NCBI GenBank assembly: GCA_021234155.1
Contig: JAJEKV010000016.1
Coordinates: forward strand, 930,001 to 994,000
Length of the DNA stretch: 64,000 bases
Origin: Isoetes taiwanensis
Taxonomy: Eukaryota; Streptophyta; Lycopodiopsida; Isoetales; Isoetaceae
Direction: 5' to 3'
The position numbers and the translations under genes are program-made. The notes under the pieces were generated by a model that saw only the letters and a program-made list of their open reading frames with translations, made no database searches and had not been told where the DNA came from. Of this stretch, positions 35,301-47,461 are shown piece after piece (the first letter of the stretch is position 1; each line of letters begins with the position of its first letter).

Positions 35301-36007
35301 TCGTCAAAGTCCCTTCCTCCTAGATTACGGTCAAAAGCAGTCCCAAGAACTTTAAGCTGTCCCTTCTTGAAAGCTGCAACACATACTTGCATATTTGCAT
35401 TACCTATATCCACAAAAACAACATGAATAGGATCCCCTTCAGGCAAATCAGTCTTGTATATTCCATATGCAAGGGCAATGGCAGTGGTTTCATGCATAAG
35501 ACGCAGGGGATGAAGCCCAGCTATGGAAGCAGCATCTAAGTAAGCTCTTCTCTGCAACTCAGTAAAATGTGCAGGTATCCCAATCACACAATCTACAACA
35601 TGAGATCCAAGATTCTTCTCAGCAATGGATTTCATGTTGGCTAAAATCATACCCATTATTTGGGTTGGCGTGAAAACCTTAAGTTCACCCAAATAATGCA
35701 CATTTATCAAGCATTCACCATCGGGTCCCTCTGTGACAGCGTAAGGGAATGTGACCAGATCTCTCTGTACATCTGAGTCTCTGTATTTTCGCCCTATAAG
35801 ACGCTTGATCTGAGAAACAGCGTTTTTTGGATTCATGGTGGACGTAGCAGCCGCCGCAGATCCAAGAAAACGTTGGCTATCTGTAAAAGACACCATAGCC
35901 GGTGTCTCGCGTTTGGATTCATCATTCAAAACAACATCAATACCTCTTTGCCGGGCCACAGCAACGAGACAGTTCTCATTTCCAACATCAAAACCTACAA
36001 CACTCAT
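32358..36007 (-). CDS. HSP70-15: Hsp110-family chaperone (Hsp70-14/15 type)
   Basis: Nucleotide exchange factor and holdase partner of cytosolic Hsp70. Nine exons (minus strand): 34838-36007, 34539-34763, 34371-34466, 34095-34307, 33253-33450, 33037-33183, 32801-32950, 32597-32727 and 32358-32523; every intron is GT-AG and phase closes exactly to 831 residues, the usual length of this plant subfamily. Residues 1-390 form the ATPase domain: VVGFDVGNENC, then HETTAIALAYGIY, VFVDIGNANMQV, NLGGRDFDEA and VVGSGSRIP. The DIGNANM form of phosphate motif 2, in place of canonical DLGGGT, is typical of Hsp110. The beta domain follows (VQDAFPFPIALSWKG), then an acidic loop (about 498-568), a helical C-terminal domain, and a tail ending AEPTQPATQ. 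The Pro/Ala/Glu-rich tail is normal for the family. The gene appears intact. No clear heat-shock element was seen upstream. Assignment to 14 versus 15 is not possible. Confidence 0.95.
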
Positions 36008-37250
36008 TTTTGAGCCGATTAAGCTAACCTGGCAGCTGAATCGCGCTCAAAAACTACCAAATCTGATGAACAGAGGTAAAATTATGGCCGAATGTGATAC
36101 CTGGGCTACCGATCCAAATGCAGGACCGATCCAAATGCAGGACCAATGCTGAATCGGGGAGAATGAAGGAATCTCAGAGAAAGTAGAAATGGTCGAGAAA
36201 AGTATCGAGCTAGCTTTGCCAGATTTGGCGGCCCGGCTTCAGATTTGGCGGAGGTCAGCTTTAGCGGAAGTCGGCTTGACACGTATTAGCTAAGTGGTCA
36301 TGATAGTTCGTGCCTTAACGGGCCTCTTACGGCCGTCCAACGAGGATATTGGTTTTTTGGCAATCTAGCGTGGATGAATTACAGCCGTCCAATTTTTCTA
36401 CCATTGTATCACCAAAGAAATTTGCTGAAAAAATATTTCAATGTGCCCTTGAATCTAGAAGCATCCTCTTGACCTAGACATGATGAAATGGGGATGTTGT
36501 GCAGCAACATAAAATAAAGGTTCTCCCCTAGTGGAAGTAGTCCCTTTACTAAAAGTGCATTGCATTTTTTTTTAATTCTAGTTGCTTTTTTTAGCTTTAA
36601 GATTGAGAATATGAACCCAATGTATCCCTAACCCTAACTTTTGTTGCTTTTCAAATGCAAATTATTCTAATCCCACTTGTTTGCATGATGTAAACATCCA
36701 AAATGTGGCAACTCGTATTATGGCGTGCATGGTTCTAAGCAATAACTTTCGGTTAAAGTGATCATTTCTTTTTGCTCACCCTAAGGAGTGCTCCCTTTTA
36801 ACTCTTTAGCAGCCTTGCTTAGGATTTTGGCAATTCTAGTCTATCCATATAGCACTCCACCCTCAAAGAATTTGATGCGACATAATAAGACACCGACACC
36901 ATTTGATCACCGATTTAGTGGATCGAGAAAAATAAAAAAGGGCAGGGAGCCCTTGGCTTGTTGCTTGTTATAAGCCGCATTTAATTAAAGTGGGTCACAT
37001 GCGATTCCCACTTTTTTTGGAACCCTGTTATTTTACACGAAAAGGACGAGGGAAAAGTTTTTGGCCTCTAACTATCCAAAATTTGAGTATTTCTGTGTTA
37101 GGTTGGGTCCAAGCATCCTATATCTTTCCCCTTGTTTTCTCGGATCGTGGGTCGAGAACACCAAGAATACAACTCAAACAAAGGAATTTCATTACAAAGT
37201 TATAATTGAAAAAGAATTTTTATTAATAAATTAAATAGTTACAACGTATT
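36008..37250. other. 5' flank of the Hsp110 gene and intergenic DNA
   Basis: Likely 5' UTR and promoter of the minus-strand gene from 36008. AGATTTGGCGG repeats at 36222 and 36241; a CCAAATGCAGGACC duplication at 36114-36144. No further gene. Confidence 0.4.
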
Positions 37251-37640
37251 TTACATCGGACGCAGAGACCATGGCGGTCTTGCTATCACTACAGTTACAT
37301 CATCGTGGTAGATGGTCCACCTTACAGAAAGAACGTGTGGGGCTTCTTCTTGCCGTCTATAAGCTTTGGGGGCAACCTGAAGAACGTGAAATGCCTCATG
37401 AGGAGGTGCCTCGTGAGCCACCCGCTGGCCTGTCCAACCAATTTCTCCACCCTTCTCTCGCATCTTTTCATCAATCGCTGGGCCGAATATACTCGTTCTC
37501 CAACCTCCGTGGATGTCATGCAATGCTTGCAAGATCCTTTGAGCTTTCTGGAGTTGCGAAATGTTCTTCTTCTCTTCCTCATCCCTTGAGGTCCCATAGC
37601 GTCTGCAGTCACGAGCAAGCTTATCTCAAAATCCTAGTAA
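37251..37640 (-). pseudogene. Coding-like minus-strand segment, unidentified
   Basis: An open minus-strand frame runs about 120 codons without a stop from about 37610 to 37251, beginning KLARDCRRYGTSRDEEEKKN and continuing QLQKAQRILQALHDIHGG. The first half has the charged, helical composition of real protein; the second half does not. No family recognised, and opposite frames are also open, so this is weak. Confidence 0.2.
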
Positions 37641-39500
37641 GCGTGTAGCCTGAGCAGGATCTGTGCCATGTGTCGAGCTACCTATAACAATGAGAGTCCA
37701 TGATTAACAATTACGGTGCCATTAGTCATGAGTAACGAAGAAAAGGATGCATAATTCAAAATAGATAGTGTTTTGATCATTCCATATAGCTGCATCCAAT
37801 CACACAAAGAAGCATACAAACGGTCTCATCATTGGGGCAAGCAGTGCCTTTCTCGACTCACGAGTCGAGAAAAGCCCTAGAAAGTCAATGTACAAGTATT
37901 TTCGTTACAGAATATAATACAATTGTTCACATTTCTTTTAAAACTTTACAGAATTTTGCTATCTGAAATCAGAGGTCACTGATCTTGATCACCATAATAT
38001 TTCCCGTCCATAGCCCTCATGATCGTGCTGCTCTCCAGATCAACCTGTTTGAGGTTCAGATAGTTCCTAATCACATCGGCCACAAGAATGGAAAATGGGG
38101 ATTTGAAAATAGTGCAATAACAAACAACCTAGAAACTTGGAAATCACGCAATGCACATGTTTCCAATACTTTGAGCTAGATGGTGCATACATGACAAAAT
38201 GTGTACATGAAAATAGCTTTCGTGAAGACGATGATTTGAGTTACATAGCAATGCATCAGAATTGTAACTCCATGAGCTAAGGGGCAAGTACCCGAAGATC
38301 GATTATAGGATATAGCTTTCACAGAGATAAGCATGTGAACCAACGGGGACATACATAAGGATCAGTTAATGTAGCCATCATACGTGACAAGAAAGTATAA
38401 CACGTATATATTGTGGCTAAAGGGCACCCAACTAACAAAGATGCAACACATCTTCTTTTTTATTTTGAGATGGGGTTGGGAATCGTGCCATGGAACACTG
38501 CATGCTCCCTCTCCCCCTTACGGCTCTCCTTGCAGGATGCGGGCTGGCAGCATTCATTAGCAATTTTGAATCGAGCTCTTTCATTTCTTGGTGTTGTGCC
38601 ACTGCCGAATCGTGCATTTTGCTTAAGCTCAGCAAATTTTATCAGAGAGTATCGCGCTTAGTAGGGTCAGCTAATTAGTAGGGCTCATTACCTTCTACCA
38701 TATCCGGGATGCCTCCATCGCCTTCTATTTCATGAAGTAGGCAGCACCAACGACATCGGCTTCTTTGCAGACAGCGCCTCCCGACGTTGCTTATAGATGG
38801 GTTCTGTTTTTAGATTTTAAACTTACTCTATTTTTTAGTTTTCTAGCATTATTGGATTTTTTAGGTTGTTCCTGCTGTAGCGACCCCAGAATACAAAAAC
38901 GGCTCGGATTGATGGGCCGAGGAAGACGTCTAAGCCGTGATCAATCATAGGTGAATATTAGGACTCGGCTTCTTCATAGATGGGCGTACTCTTCATAGGT
39001 GGCAGCATTTGAATTTGCGAAAGCTATCTTCCTCCCTAAAATTGATTTTTATTTCTCAGACTGTCGTTGATATTAAGGATTAAAGCTCAGGTGATCCCTG
39101 CCCACAAGGATTCAAGATTCATGTTTTTTCAGGTCTTCAAGCATTCCTATCCATGGAAGCGATTTGGGTAAGTTTTACTTCATGATGCAGACTTGCAAGT
39201 ATGTCGCTTTATTTTCCTAGATTATGCATAACTTTTTTTTGGTGCAAGCTAACTTGGAAGAGTTCGTGTGAGGGCCATTTGCACAGGTATCTTACCATTT
39301 TACCATCTTGCCATGAATAATTGTTTTGAGAAACATAATTTTGAGCATTATTTTGAGAATAGAATGCACTACTGAGTTTCCTGCATCTGGGCAGAGTTCT
39401 ACTTTTTTGAGGTATAATTTTAAGCTATATCTATATTCAAATGTTCTTTTCCTTTATAGGTTGCTTTATAGCTCCATTATTTGGTACTTTGTTATAGAAT
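37641..39500. other. Intergenic, nothing recognised
   Basis: Short open frames only and no domain or structural RNA signal seen. Confidence 0.4.
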
Positions 39501-39539
39501 TTGTAAGTTCTATTTCATTTCCTTTTTGCAACATGTCAT

Positions 39540-39877
39540 TTTCTGCCTCTTTTAATGTAGTTTGAGACTCATGGGCGCTTCAAGCAGCCTGTAGCCTCTC
39601 TGATTCCTCGACTCAGGTACAAGCTATTTCAAAGCTTTCTGGTGTTCCCGGGATTAGTAGAGCGGAAGTTTGCCATTTGGCGGGACTTCTTGGGTGTTGT
39701 AGATGGTGATGGTCGGTTTGTACAGCAGTAGAGTTGCAGTTTTTCTGTGAGTTTGTTGTGGAGTGTCGAGGTATCGCTGTCTCTTTGGGGCAGTTCTTCT
39801 TCCTCCTCACTTGCTTTGTAACATTACCATTCTTTTAATATATTGATGACACAGTTCTTCAAAAAAAAAAAAAAAAA
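39540..39877 (+). mobile_element. Retroposon 3' end with poly(A) tail
   Basis: Ends TTTTAATATATTGATGACACAG then a run of 17 A at about 39861-39877. TTTAATATAT shortly before a genomic A tail is common at plant L1 LINE 3' ends. Upstream is T/G-rich untranslated-like sequence. Could also be a processed pseudogene. The 5' limit is unknown. Confidence 0.5.
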
Positions 39878-40966
39878 CAAGCACATTGTATTGGGTCGCA
39901 GCATTAGCACCATCAACATAGTGGGGCCATTCTTTTACTACCACGTGTTTTAAACAATTTTATTGCTAGAGGACCTTGTCCATCACGGTCTGTTGCACGA
40001 CAATACAACAGGTGAGCTCTACCACAGTTGCTTGCTTAAAGTCTGAAATTCAACTCAGTATTGCGAATGTGTAATGTAATCTAATTCAAAAATGATATGT
40101 TTATTAAAGCCCTTTCTTCTCTTCATTATCATGACCATTTTGTGGTTCCCTTCCTTTTTGTTCTAGATTTTTAGATTTCTATTCATTGTTCTTACTTAGA
40201 ATTTAAGTTATCATATAATTTGGCAATTTTGTAGAGCTGGCCCTTAGATAGTTGCTATAACAAGGAGAGAGCAAATTATGCACACGAGAGGAAAGCATTG
40301 GAACAATACTCTATTCTGCTCTCCTTTCAATCATAACGGTGGTTACATTTGGGAAAACAAATAAATGTAGGGATGGATAATAGTAACTGAGGTTGCTTTG
40401 TTGTAACAGTTGTTTCAGAGGTTGGTTGACGCTATGGAATGGAGCAACATAGAACCATTGACTGTTGCGAAACAGCATCTTGCTTGATCTATTTTGGAAA
40501 CTAATTGTGGTTTCCAAAAGCCATTGTAAAACTGAGCAGCATTTGAAAATAGCTGCTTCGGTATGCCCTGTTGTCCTAATTAACACCTTCTTATTTCCAT
40601 CAGACAAGTTGTGTCCCAGTTTTCTCAACAAGAACCAAGAACAATGTCGTTACGAAGGCTTGAAGGTATAATACATTGTGTGATATGGTTGGTATTATGA
40701 TATAAACTACAGCCCAATAATCTGGCCGGATGCAACATCTTTTTCTGCTAAGCCCCTTAGCCTTTTCGAATTTTAGAATTTGAGTTTACAGAGCTAATAG
40801 CTTCACTTTAATTTACTTCCCACATTAATTTACTTCGCATGGTCTACTTTGGTCGTCTCTTATCTGTTTGTTTTGCCTATTTGGGTATTAGAAGTACCTA
40901 AGTTTGCTTGGAGCAGAGGAGTTGATCTCGACAGACTGTTTAGAGTGGATTAGCTTATAAACTTGA

Positions 40967-41119
40967 AGTCATACACATGGCCTGAGAAAGGAGATTTGAA
41001 CACATTAACTCTTCCACAGTTGAAAGCATACATGAAGAGGTTCGCATTGAGGGTTTGGGGCTCAATAGCCATGAATCTGGCCATGATTGTTCCCTCTGTA
41101 AACCATGTTTGTGGATGAT
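40967..41119 (+). pseudogene. SAP-domain-like fragment
   Basis: Plus-strand frame with YTWPEKGDLNTLTLPQLKAY followed by MKRFALRVWG and a stop at about 41119. G-x-L-x-x-LT-x-x-x-LK-x-Y resembles the start of SAP DNA-binding motifs, but the glycine-lysine turn and second helix that should follow are absent. No neighbouring exons found. Fragment at best. Confidence 0.25.
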
Positions 41120-41890
41120 GATTTAATCCCGAAGGCCCAAAATTTGGTATAGAGGTTTTGACTTGGAGGAACAAATCAGTTTTAGAGGTTCTCTTTTCAG
41201 ATTTTGCTTTTATTTTCTTTGCTTGGCAGTAGCCACCAATACACTTTCTAGAACAGGTTATCCTAATAGTTTTTCGGTTAAAATCCGTACTTTCATTTTG
41301 CTGGACACAAGGTCATATGAATCAAGTAAAGGTATGTATCCATGTATTCAAGGTAAGGATTTATATTTCTAGTCAAAATTTTACTTCCATTTGCCATTAA
41401 CAACATCACATCTGAGAATTGCTTGCAAAGTTTGTCAAGCTAAATATTTGAAGGGCTTATGACCAAGCTTGGTATATGCAAGAACTGTGCTTAGACTTAT
41501 GGAGCATCCATTAGATAGCAGCCAAGCATGCTCTTCAATAAATCCATAATATTCGTAAAACATCACTTCATGTAGCTTAAAGTGACAAATATCTTCTTCG
41601 CCCATTAATAAGTGACGTGGTAATAATCCATTTTTTTGAGCTTGCATTGTGCTGCCAGGGATTCCTTACAAAACATTGCATACTCATGCTGTTGAAGAAT
41701 ATCAAGTACCAAGTGACACATTTAACTTTGTTTAAATATAAGACGACGAGCAAACACCACAACTGGAGCCTCTATTTGTTCACATGCATTTATATGGGCA
41801 ACATTATTTTAACTTTTAACATTTTCACAATCCTTACAAATGCGCACTACTAATACATCTTGAAATTTTATTTTGCATTATAAAATCACA

Positions 41891-42016
41891 TTAACATGTA
41901 CACTCTAAACATGAACAGAATATGCATATATGCACAATTTTACCTACATGAAATTAACATGCAAACTCCAAACATGAACAGAATATGCATATATACACAA
42001 TTTTACCTACATGCAA
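41891..42016. repeat. 63-bp tandem duplication
   Basis: Two units, each TTAACATGyAmACTC..., sharing AACATGAACAGAATATGCAT and CAATTTTACCTACATG, with few mismatches. Confidence 0.8.
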
Positions 42017-42424
42017 GTACTGCCTCCCATCCCATATGCATCTCCAATGCCACACCTGTACGTCCAACATCACCTGTATTTTAATTACTCTATATACTAA
42101 ACATTGCTAAACCTCTAAGAGAAAGGGACGACAAACATAATCAAAAGGTCATGTTTCATGTGGAAAGCACACTAGATGCGCACCGTTTCATAAAGACCAT
42201 GTTTCATGTGGAAAACACATTAGAGGCACATTGTTTTATAAAGATAGCAGCTCTGAGGACATCAAAGACCAAATAAATATCCCATTTCCAGGCTGCACAT
42301 GTTTGCTGGCCCCAATAATACATCCATGCACATGTTTGCTGGCCCCAATAATGCATCCACGTTAACATCTAAGACAACTTCAACAACAAAGATAAGTAAG
42401 GCAAAACACATCTAGGCGTCGAAT

Positions 42425-44280
42425 TTAGATTTTGCCTTAATCTGCAAAGCTGTTGGCTGGCATCCTTGGGCAGCGGCTGACAATATGGGCAGAGGAAACG
42501 GAGGTGCGAGCTCTTACACAGGCAGGTTTTTGGCCCAGACATTCCACCATTGATCATATCTTCACTCTGCGCACATTGACTGAGGATAGCAGGAATCGCC
42601 GGCAGAACCTGTACTGTTGTTTCGTAGTACCGCGCAACAAGCTATGGGACAGACTGCGGCAGCTGGGGACCCCCTTGGACTTGCAGAATGCAGTATATAG
42701 GCTGTATGAGGCGTGCTCAGGCCGTATCACATCGACAGCACAACCGGTGATCAGTAGCATTGGAGTGCGTCAGGGTTGCCCCCTCTCCCCCACACTCTTT
42801 GGCCTATACATTGATCAGTTGGAAGATTGGCTCTCTGAGCATGGAGGTGCGGCGCACATCTCATGCATCACACAATCCGGCAACTCATATATGCTGACGA
42901 TGTCAACCTCATGGCCTATACTCCAGAGGACATGTAACGTCACCTGGATGCTCTTGACACTTTTTGCCAATTCACTGGCATGCGAGTTAACTTGGCCAAA
43001 ACTAGGGTGCTGCTAGTTGCATCATCCCGTCAGCCAAGGCTTCCCACATTCACTTACCAGAGGCAAGAGGTAGAGGTGGCTCCGACCTACAAGTACTTGG
43101 GGATTGAGTTCTCAACTTCCACCCATTGGGATGCGGCTATCAGGTTGCGGGTCATGGCGGGTTGGAAAGCACTATATGCCATGCAAAACAACAGCCACAA
43201 GGCAGAGTTGTATGCCTGGGGCCACCAGTCACATTTTTTTCGGGCCTTGGTTGAGTCGGTCCTTTTGTATGGGGCAAAAGTGTGGGGTCCGGTGATATCC
43301 CTCAACACCTGGAATGACCTCGAGCAGGTGCAGAAGGCCTTCTTGGCACGGGCCCTGGGGGTGAAGTCCACAGTTCCGTACCAGATCCTACTCGAGTGGA
43401 GGCGGGCTTTCTACCCTTTCAACGGGCCGCATTGGAACGCCATATCGTTTACTTCCAAAGGTGGTCGCTATGGCTGATACACGCTTGCCCCACCTTGCTT
43501 TTGCCCACGGCGATGGGTCCCCAATGCACGAAATCCTCTTTGGAAAGACAAGCAAGCTCGGTGGTTCTCACGCCGGGCGGGTGCGAGCCAACAGATCGTC
43601 CATGTCGGGCGAAGAAAGATCATGAGGCACTTAAAGCGTACCTAGATGCTACTTTCCTTCATGAAGCTCGGGATGCGAGAGGCTCGATGCACGTTAAGCG
43701 GGCACACTATCGGCCGACAAGTCAATCCTAGGCTCACAAGAGGCCCACACCGGTATTTGTACACCCGGTGCCCATGAAGAAGCGCGGACTTATAGCTTCC
43801 ATTCGCGACGGGTGCACATCTCCATCGCATTGAAATAGGGCGTTGGGCTCGGGAAGCACGAGCAAAGGCTTTGCGGATGTTGCTACCGGGCGCGATTGAG
43901 GATGAATGTCATGCCCTCGGATCTGCCAAACATTTGCCCATATCCAGAAGCGATATGTTCGATTGCTAGTGCCTGGCCAGCCGTTGCATCAGTTATTTAC
44001 TACGGCGTCAGTGGGTTTGTTGGGGTCATACCTCCAGGAGGTTATGGATGCACGGACTCGTTTGTGTCCTACGGGACGGTATTGAATTGTTCTATGCAAT
44101 TGTACAGTATGCCAGCATGCTTATTACTGCTAATGTTTTTCCCTCGAAAACCCTTCGGGGCGAGGGTTTTTTAATCCTGTCAGTAATACGCTTGCTGCTC
44201 TCTTTTTGTTTGGGTCCCATAGGCCAATTGGTCTCCGTGGACGCTAAAAACCTATTCTATTCTATTCTATTCTTATTTAT
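42425..44280 (+). mobile_element. LINE copy 2 with TTCTA microsatellite tail
   Basis: The best-preserved copy of this LINE family here. RT-like sequence begins near 42440 (LAGILGQRLTIWAEE, QAGFWPRHSTIDHIF), then GVRQGCPLSPTLFGLYIDQL at about 42760, and an out-of-frame IYADDVNLM catalytic motif at about 42885. Post-RT sequence at 42980-43480 includes MRVNLAKTRVLLVA and YKYLGIEFS. The block usually holding the first catalytic Asp is missing between 42610 and 42640, and frames shift at least three times, so it is dead. The 3' end reads GGTCTCCGTGGACGCTAAAA, then (CTATT)n at 44250-44275 in place of poly(A). Confidence 0.85.
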
Positions 44281-45078
44281 ACTTACGAGATTCTTGAGAA
44301 AAAAAACCTCTCTTTTATCAGATTTTACATTATTTTTATCAAATTTCGACGGAGAAATTGCTGGCATTTGCTTTATCAAATGGGATTTTTCCATCTTTAA
44401 CTGAAAATTCTGAGGATGAACCCCCTCTTGATCACATCAACACTAGCGCACATCAATCTTTGTGAATGCAAACAAAGTCCGACAGCGCACATGATTTCCA
44501 AAGAGATACATTTACATTAAAGGTAGGCACAAACACACAAGCTCCTACTAAGCATTTTGCAGATGAAAGTCTAGGACCACATTTTAGAATTTCTTAATAT
44601 TTCTTATCATGGAGATATTATCTTATTTCATATTATTTCCATTAGTTTCATGGCTACAATGGAAGTGGGCAGAAAGAACATTTAAAGATGATGTTTCTAA
44701 AAAAAAGTATGCATTTTTGTTTTCTTTTGTCGATGGAGCTGTGTAAACAAAATAATCGTGCAGCTGTTATACGATGGTCTCTATTGGATGGACGGAAGAC
44801 TATGTCCCCCCTCCCCAACACCACAACCCCTCACCAAAGTTGGATGCCCACTATATTGTGTGCAAAATATTAATCACATTTAGACATGGGGAATGAACAA
44901 AACATGGATGGCATGAATATGCAACAAATCTATAGCTTTTCCAGAAGGAGACAATTCCAAAGGGTTGAGAACCAAGTTCTATCTTTATCAAGTATAATTT
45001 CTTTAAGAAAGAATAATACTAAAAAACATCCACCTATAAACTCCACTACATCTACCCATTCCATACATCCATGACTAA
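44281..45078. other. Probable Helitron body, non-coding
   Basis: AT-rich, no gene. It leads into the Helitron 3' terminus at 45105-45108. A 5' TC end could not be fixed, so the element's length is unknown. Confidence 0.35.
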
Positions 45079-45108
45079 TGCCCGGCATCGCCGGGCACAC
45101 GTTTCTAG
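45079..45108 (+). mobile_element. Helitron 3' terminus
   Basis: Stem-loop TGCCCGGC-ATC-GCCGGGCA (45079-45097; 8-bp stem, 3-nt loop), then 7 bases, then CTAG at 45105-45108 followed by T. A GC-rich hairpin just before CTRR with a T as the next host base is the diagnostic Helitron 3' end. No Rep/helicase is nearby, so it is non-autonomous. Confidence 0.7.
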
Positions 45109-46225
45109 TGTATCTTAAAATACATAATGCATACCCATACATGTAAATCTCAAAGCACCTATCCATGAGTACTTCCTGAAGCTAAAAGGTGTCGAAGAGA
45201 AGATGAAATACTTAGTGTGCAAAGTAGCCAAAGACAGTACTTAAGAGAGGCGACAATGTTCTTTCTCCATATGCTTGCAAAAAATACGAGAAATGATTAA
45301 TCTACCAGACGTTTGAGTAGAAGGTAAAAGTAAAAAACTATTACTAGACAATCCAAAGAATATGAGGAATGGCATAGGAACACCTAACTCATAGGCTATA
45401 CAATAGAAAATGCAGGGCACATAACCTCAATAAATGACAGCCGAGGGGCACCAACATGACATTCGACAAAGTCAGAAAAGAATTGGCCACCCGATTGTCA
45501 AAGCAAAAAAGCATCTTTGTCAGAAGATTTTCCTCCACCAAAACTACCGAATCACTCTGAAAGTTAGAAGTCATCAGAAAGAGCATATGACAGCTTTACA
45601 ATAAGCCCAAAATTTCTAGAAACTGCCACCAAATGCAAAAGTGATGGCATAAGAAAAAGTTGCAACCAAAATTCTAATCGAGTCGGGTGAGCTTTTCAAT
45701 GAGCCCGAAATCACAAAAAAACGACTATCAAATGTAGGAGTTATGGCAAAAAAATATTGCAGCTAAAACCCTAACCCACCAAAAAGGGGCTGGGTCTGTT
45801 AGGAACCCCCAAAATAACTAAAGCTCCATCAAAATCGAAAGGGGCTCAGAAGGGGCTGGGTCTGTCAAGAATCTCCAAAGTAACTAAAGCTCCATCAAAA
45901 TCGGATATCATTAGAAAGGGGATATGAAGAGCTTTTCGACAAGCCCGAAGGACCCAAATCTGACACTAGAATCAAGAGCTGTGAAAGAGTAGGGATGCAA
46001 AATCTAAGAGCCACCAAGAGCGCCTGGACAGAGAGAGCATTTCAACTTATAAAGATCAAAATAAAAGGAGCTCAAGAGAACAATAAGCGAAAGTATAAAT
46101 AGGAGATATGAGGAAGGGTGTCACCATCCAATGTCACATCCCATCACATTCCAAAACTTGTCCTTGTCAATTTATGCAGATCTTTTAACTGAAATGAACA
46201 CAGATTTGTTGGAATGATAAGTGAA
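45109..46225. other. Intergenic, upstream of bHLH-like exons
   Basis: No gene called. A 66-bp tandem duplication lies at about 45784-45904 (GGGGCTGGGTCTGT ... CTCCATCAAAATCG). Confidence 0.4.
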
Positions 46226-46546
46226 AACTACCAGTGGCTAACAGACGAGGATATTTTTGAAGGAGCCGCTCCTGAGCAAGTAGATTTCTTCAAGGTAAAT
46301 TTATTGCCGAAAACTTCTTCTTTCTATTGTAGTATTGACCTTTGATAATAATTATCCTCCCTGAAATGATTTCCTCCTTTTCCTGTCTTTATGCAGAAGG
46401 CAGGCATTCAGGTGACCCTTTGCTTAATTGGTCCCCCGTTCTTGCTCTAAATCTTCATATTTTTCTGATATGCTCTGGTTTTAAAAATATAGATTGTAGT
46501 TTGCATGCCTTTGCCTGATGGAGCTCTGGAAATTGGCACCACAAAA
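46226..46546 (+). pseudogene. bHLH-MYC N-terminal domain exons (fragment)
   Basis: Three in-phase exons: 46226-46294 (NYQWLTDEDIFEG...FFK, donor AAG/GTAAAT), a 15-base mini-exon 46397-46411 (KAGIQ, acceptor TATGCAG, donor CAG/GTGACC), and 46493-46546 (IVVCMPLPDGALEIGTTK, acceptor AAATATAG). The last matches the VVCIPxxDGVxELGTT core of the MYB/JAZ-interacting domain of plant IIIf-type bHLH factors (TT8/GL3 group). No bHLH domain follows: the frame reaches a stop soon after, and Copia and kelch-like sequence come next. Probably a gene fragment or dead gene. Confidence 0.6.
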
Positions 46547-46903
46547 GTTTGGTCTAGAAAGGCATAATAGAAGCCTGGCACTTTGCTTCTTGAGTATTAA
46601 TTTTGGTGTAAATTCATCATCACCTATATTATTCTTTTCACTTCACAAGAAAGGTAGAATGCTTCTTTGTCATTGCGTTGCAGGTATATGGTGGCCATTT
46701 TAACATCTAAATCCGCATCCTGGCTATTCATGCGTTAATCCTTATGCAATATTTTATATTATGTCAATGAAAGAGCAATTTTATTATAATTATCAGATTT
46801 AGAGTGTTGGCATACTCCTTTTAATCCCTCTTCAAGTGATATATGATGCAGATTTTCTGTTTGGATCATTATGAAAATGGCACTCATTATTCATGTTCTA
46901 TGG

Positions 46904-47448
46904 TGTTAGGATTTGAAGATAATGTACTCAATAAACTGACAACAAGATTTACAATCCGATGATCTTAGTGAAAAGCCAAAAAGTGGTCACTAATTTTCAC
47001 ATGATCATATACAAGTCAATAATAATGATACAATCAGGCGCTCAAACAATCTCCTGCTTCCATATCACGACCTGCAAGCGTGCACTGTCTCTCCATCACT
47101 CCAGCATTTATATCTATATTTCCTTTCCAATCTGGGCGCATCCACTTGTCAAATTGTGCATCCCCTTCATATAGAAAGTTCTCCAACTTGCCTAAAAATC
47201 CGGAGTAGATAGACTTGCTGTCCTTAAATTTCGGCCCTAGTTGACTTTGACTTTGACTGGTCAACGCAAACCCTAAGTGGCGGGCAGGGGGTGTCTGATG
47301 ATTTCTAGCGAGCCCAGCAACACCCGGGTAGCACTAGCCCGCCACCTTTGACTTTGACTTTGACTTTGACTTTGACCTACTGCCACTGCTTCTCATAGGT
47401 CTCCCCCATTCAACTGCTTAGCTTTGAATAACATGACACCATTTAACA
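46904..47448 (-). repeat. Copia 3' LTR
   Basis: 545 bp, TGTTAGG...TTTAACA. Contains a run of CTTTGA units at 47347-47380, one or two more than in the other LTR. Confidence 0.95.
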
Positions 47449-47458
47449 CTTTCCCTTC
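47449..47458 (-). other. Copia polypurine tract
   Basis: GAAGGGAAAG on the minus strand, directly against the 3' LTR; primes plus-strand DNA synthesis. Confidence 0.8.
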
Positions 47459-47461
47459 ATG

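Larger units (their letters stand above)
39878..42424. other. Intergenic with tandem duplications
   Basis: No confirmed gene. Tandem repeats: 63-bp units 41891-41953 and 41954-42016; about 50-bp units within 42148-42245; 31-bp units (CACATGTTTGCTGGCCCC) within 42297-42360. A SAP-like scrap at 40967-41119 is listed separately. Confidence 0.5.

Noticed and set aside
40311-40631. 106-codon minus frame
   Set aside because: No recognisable domain, no splice partners, typical length for chance in AT-rich DNA.
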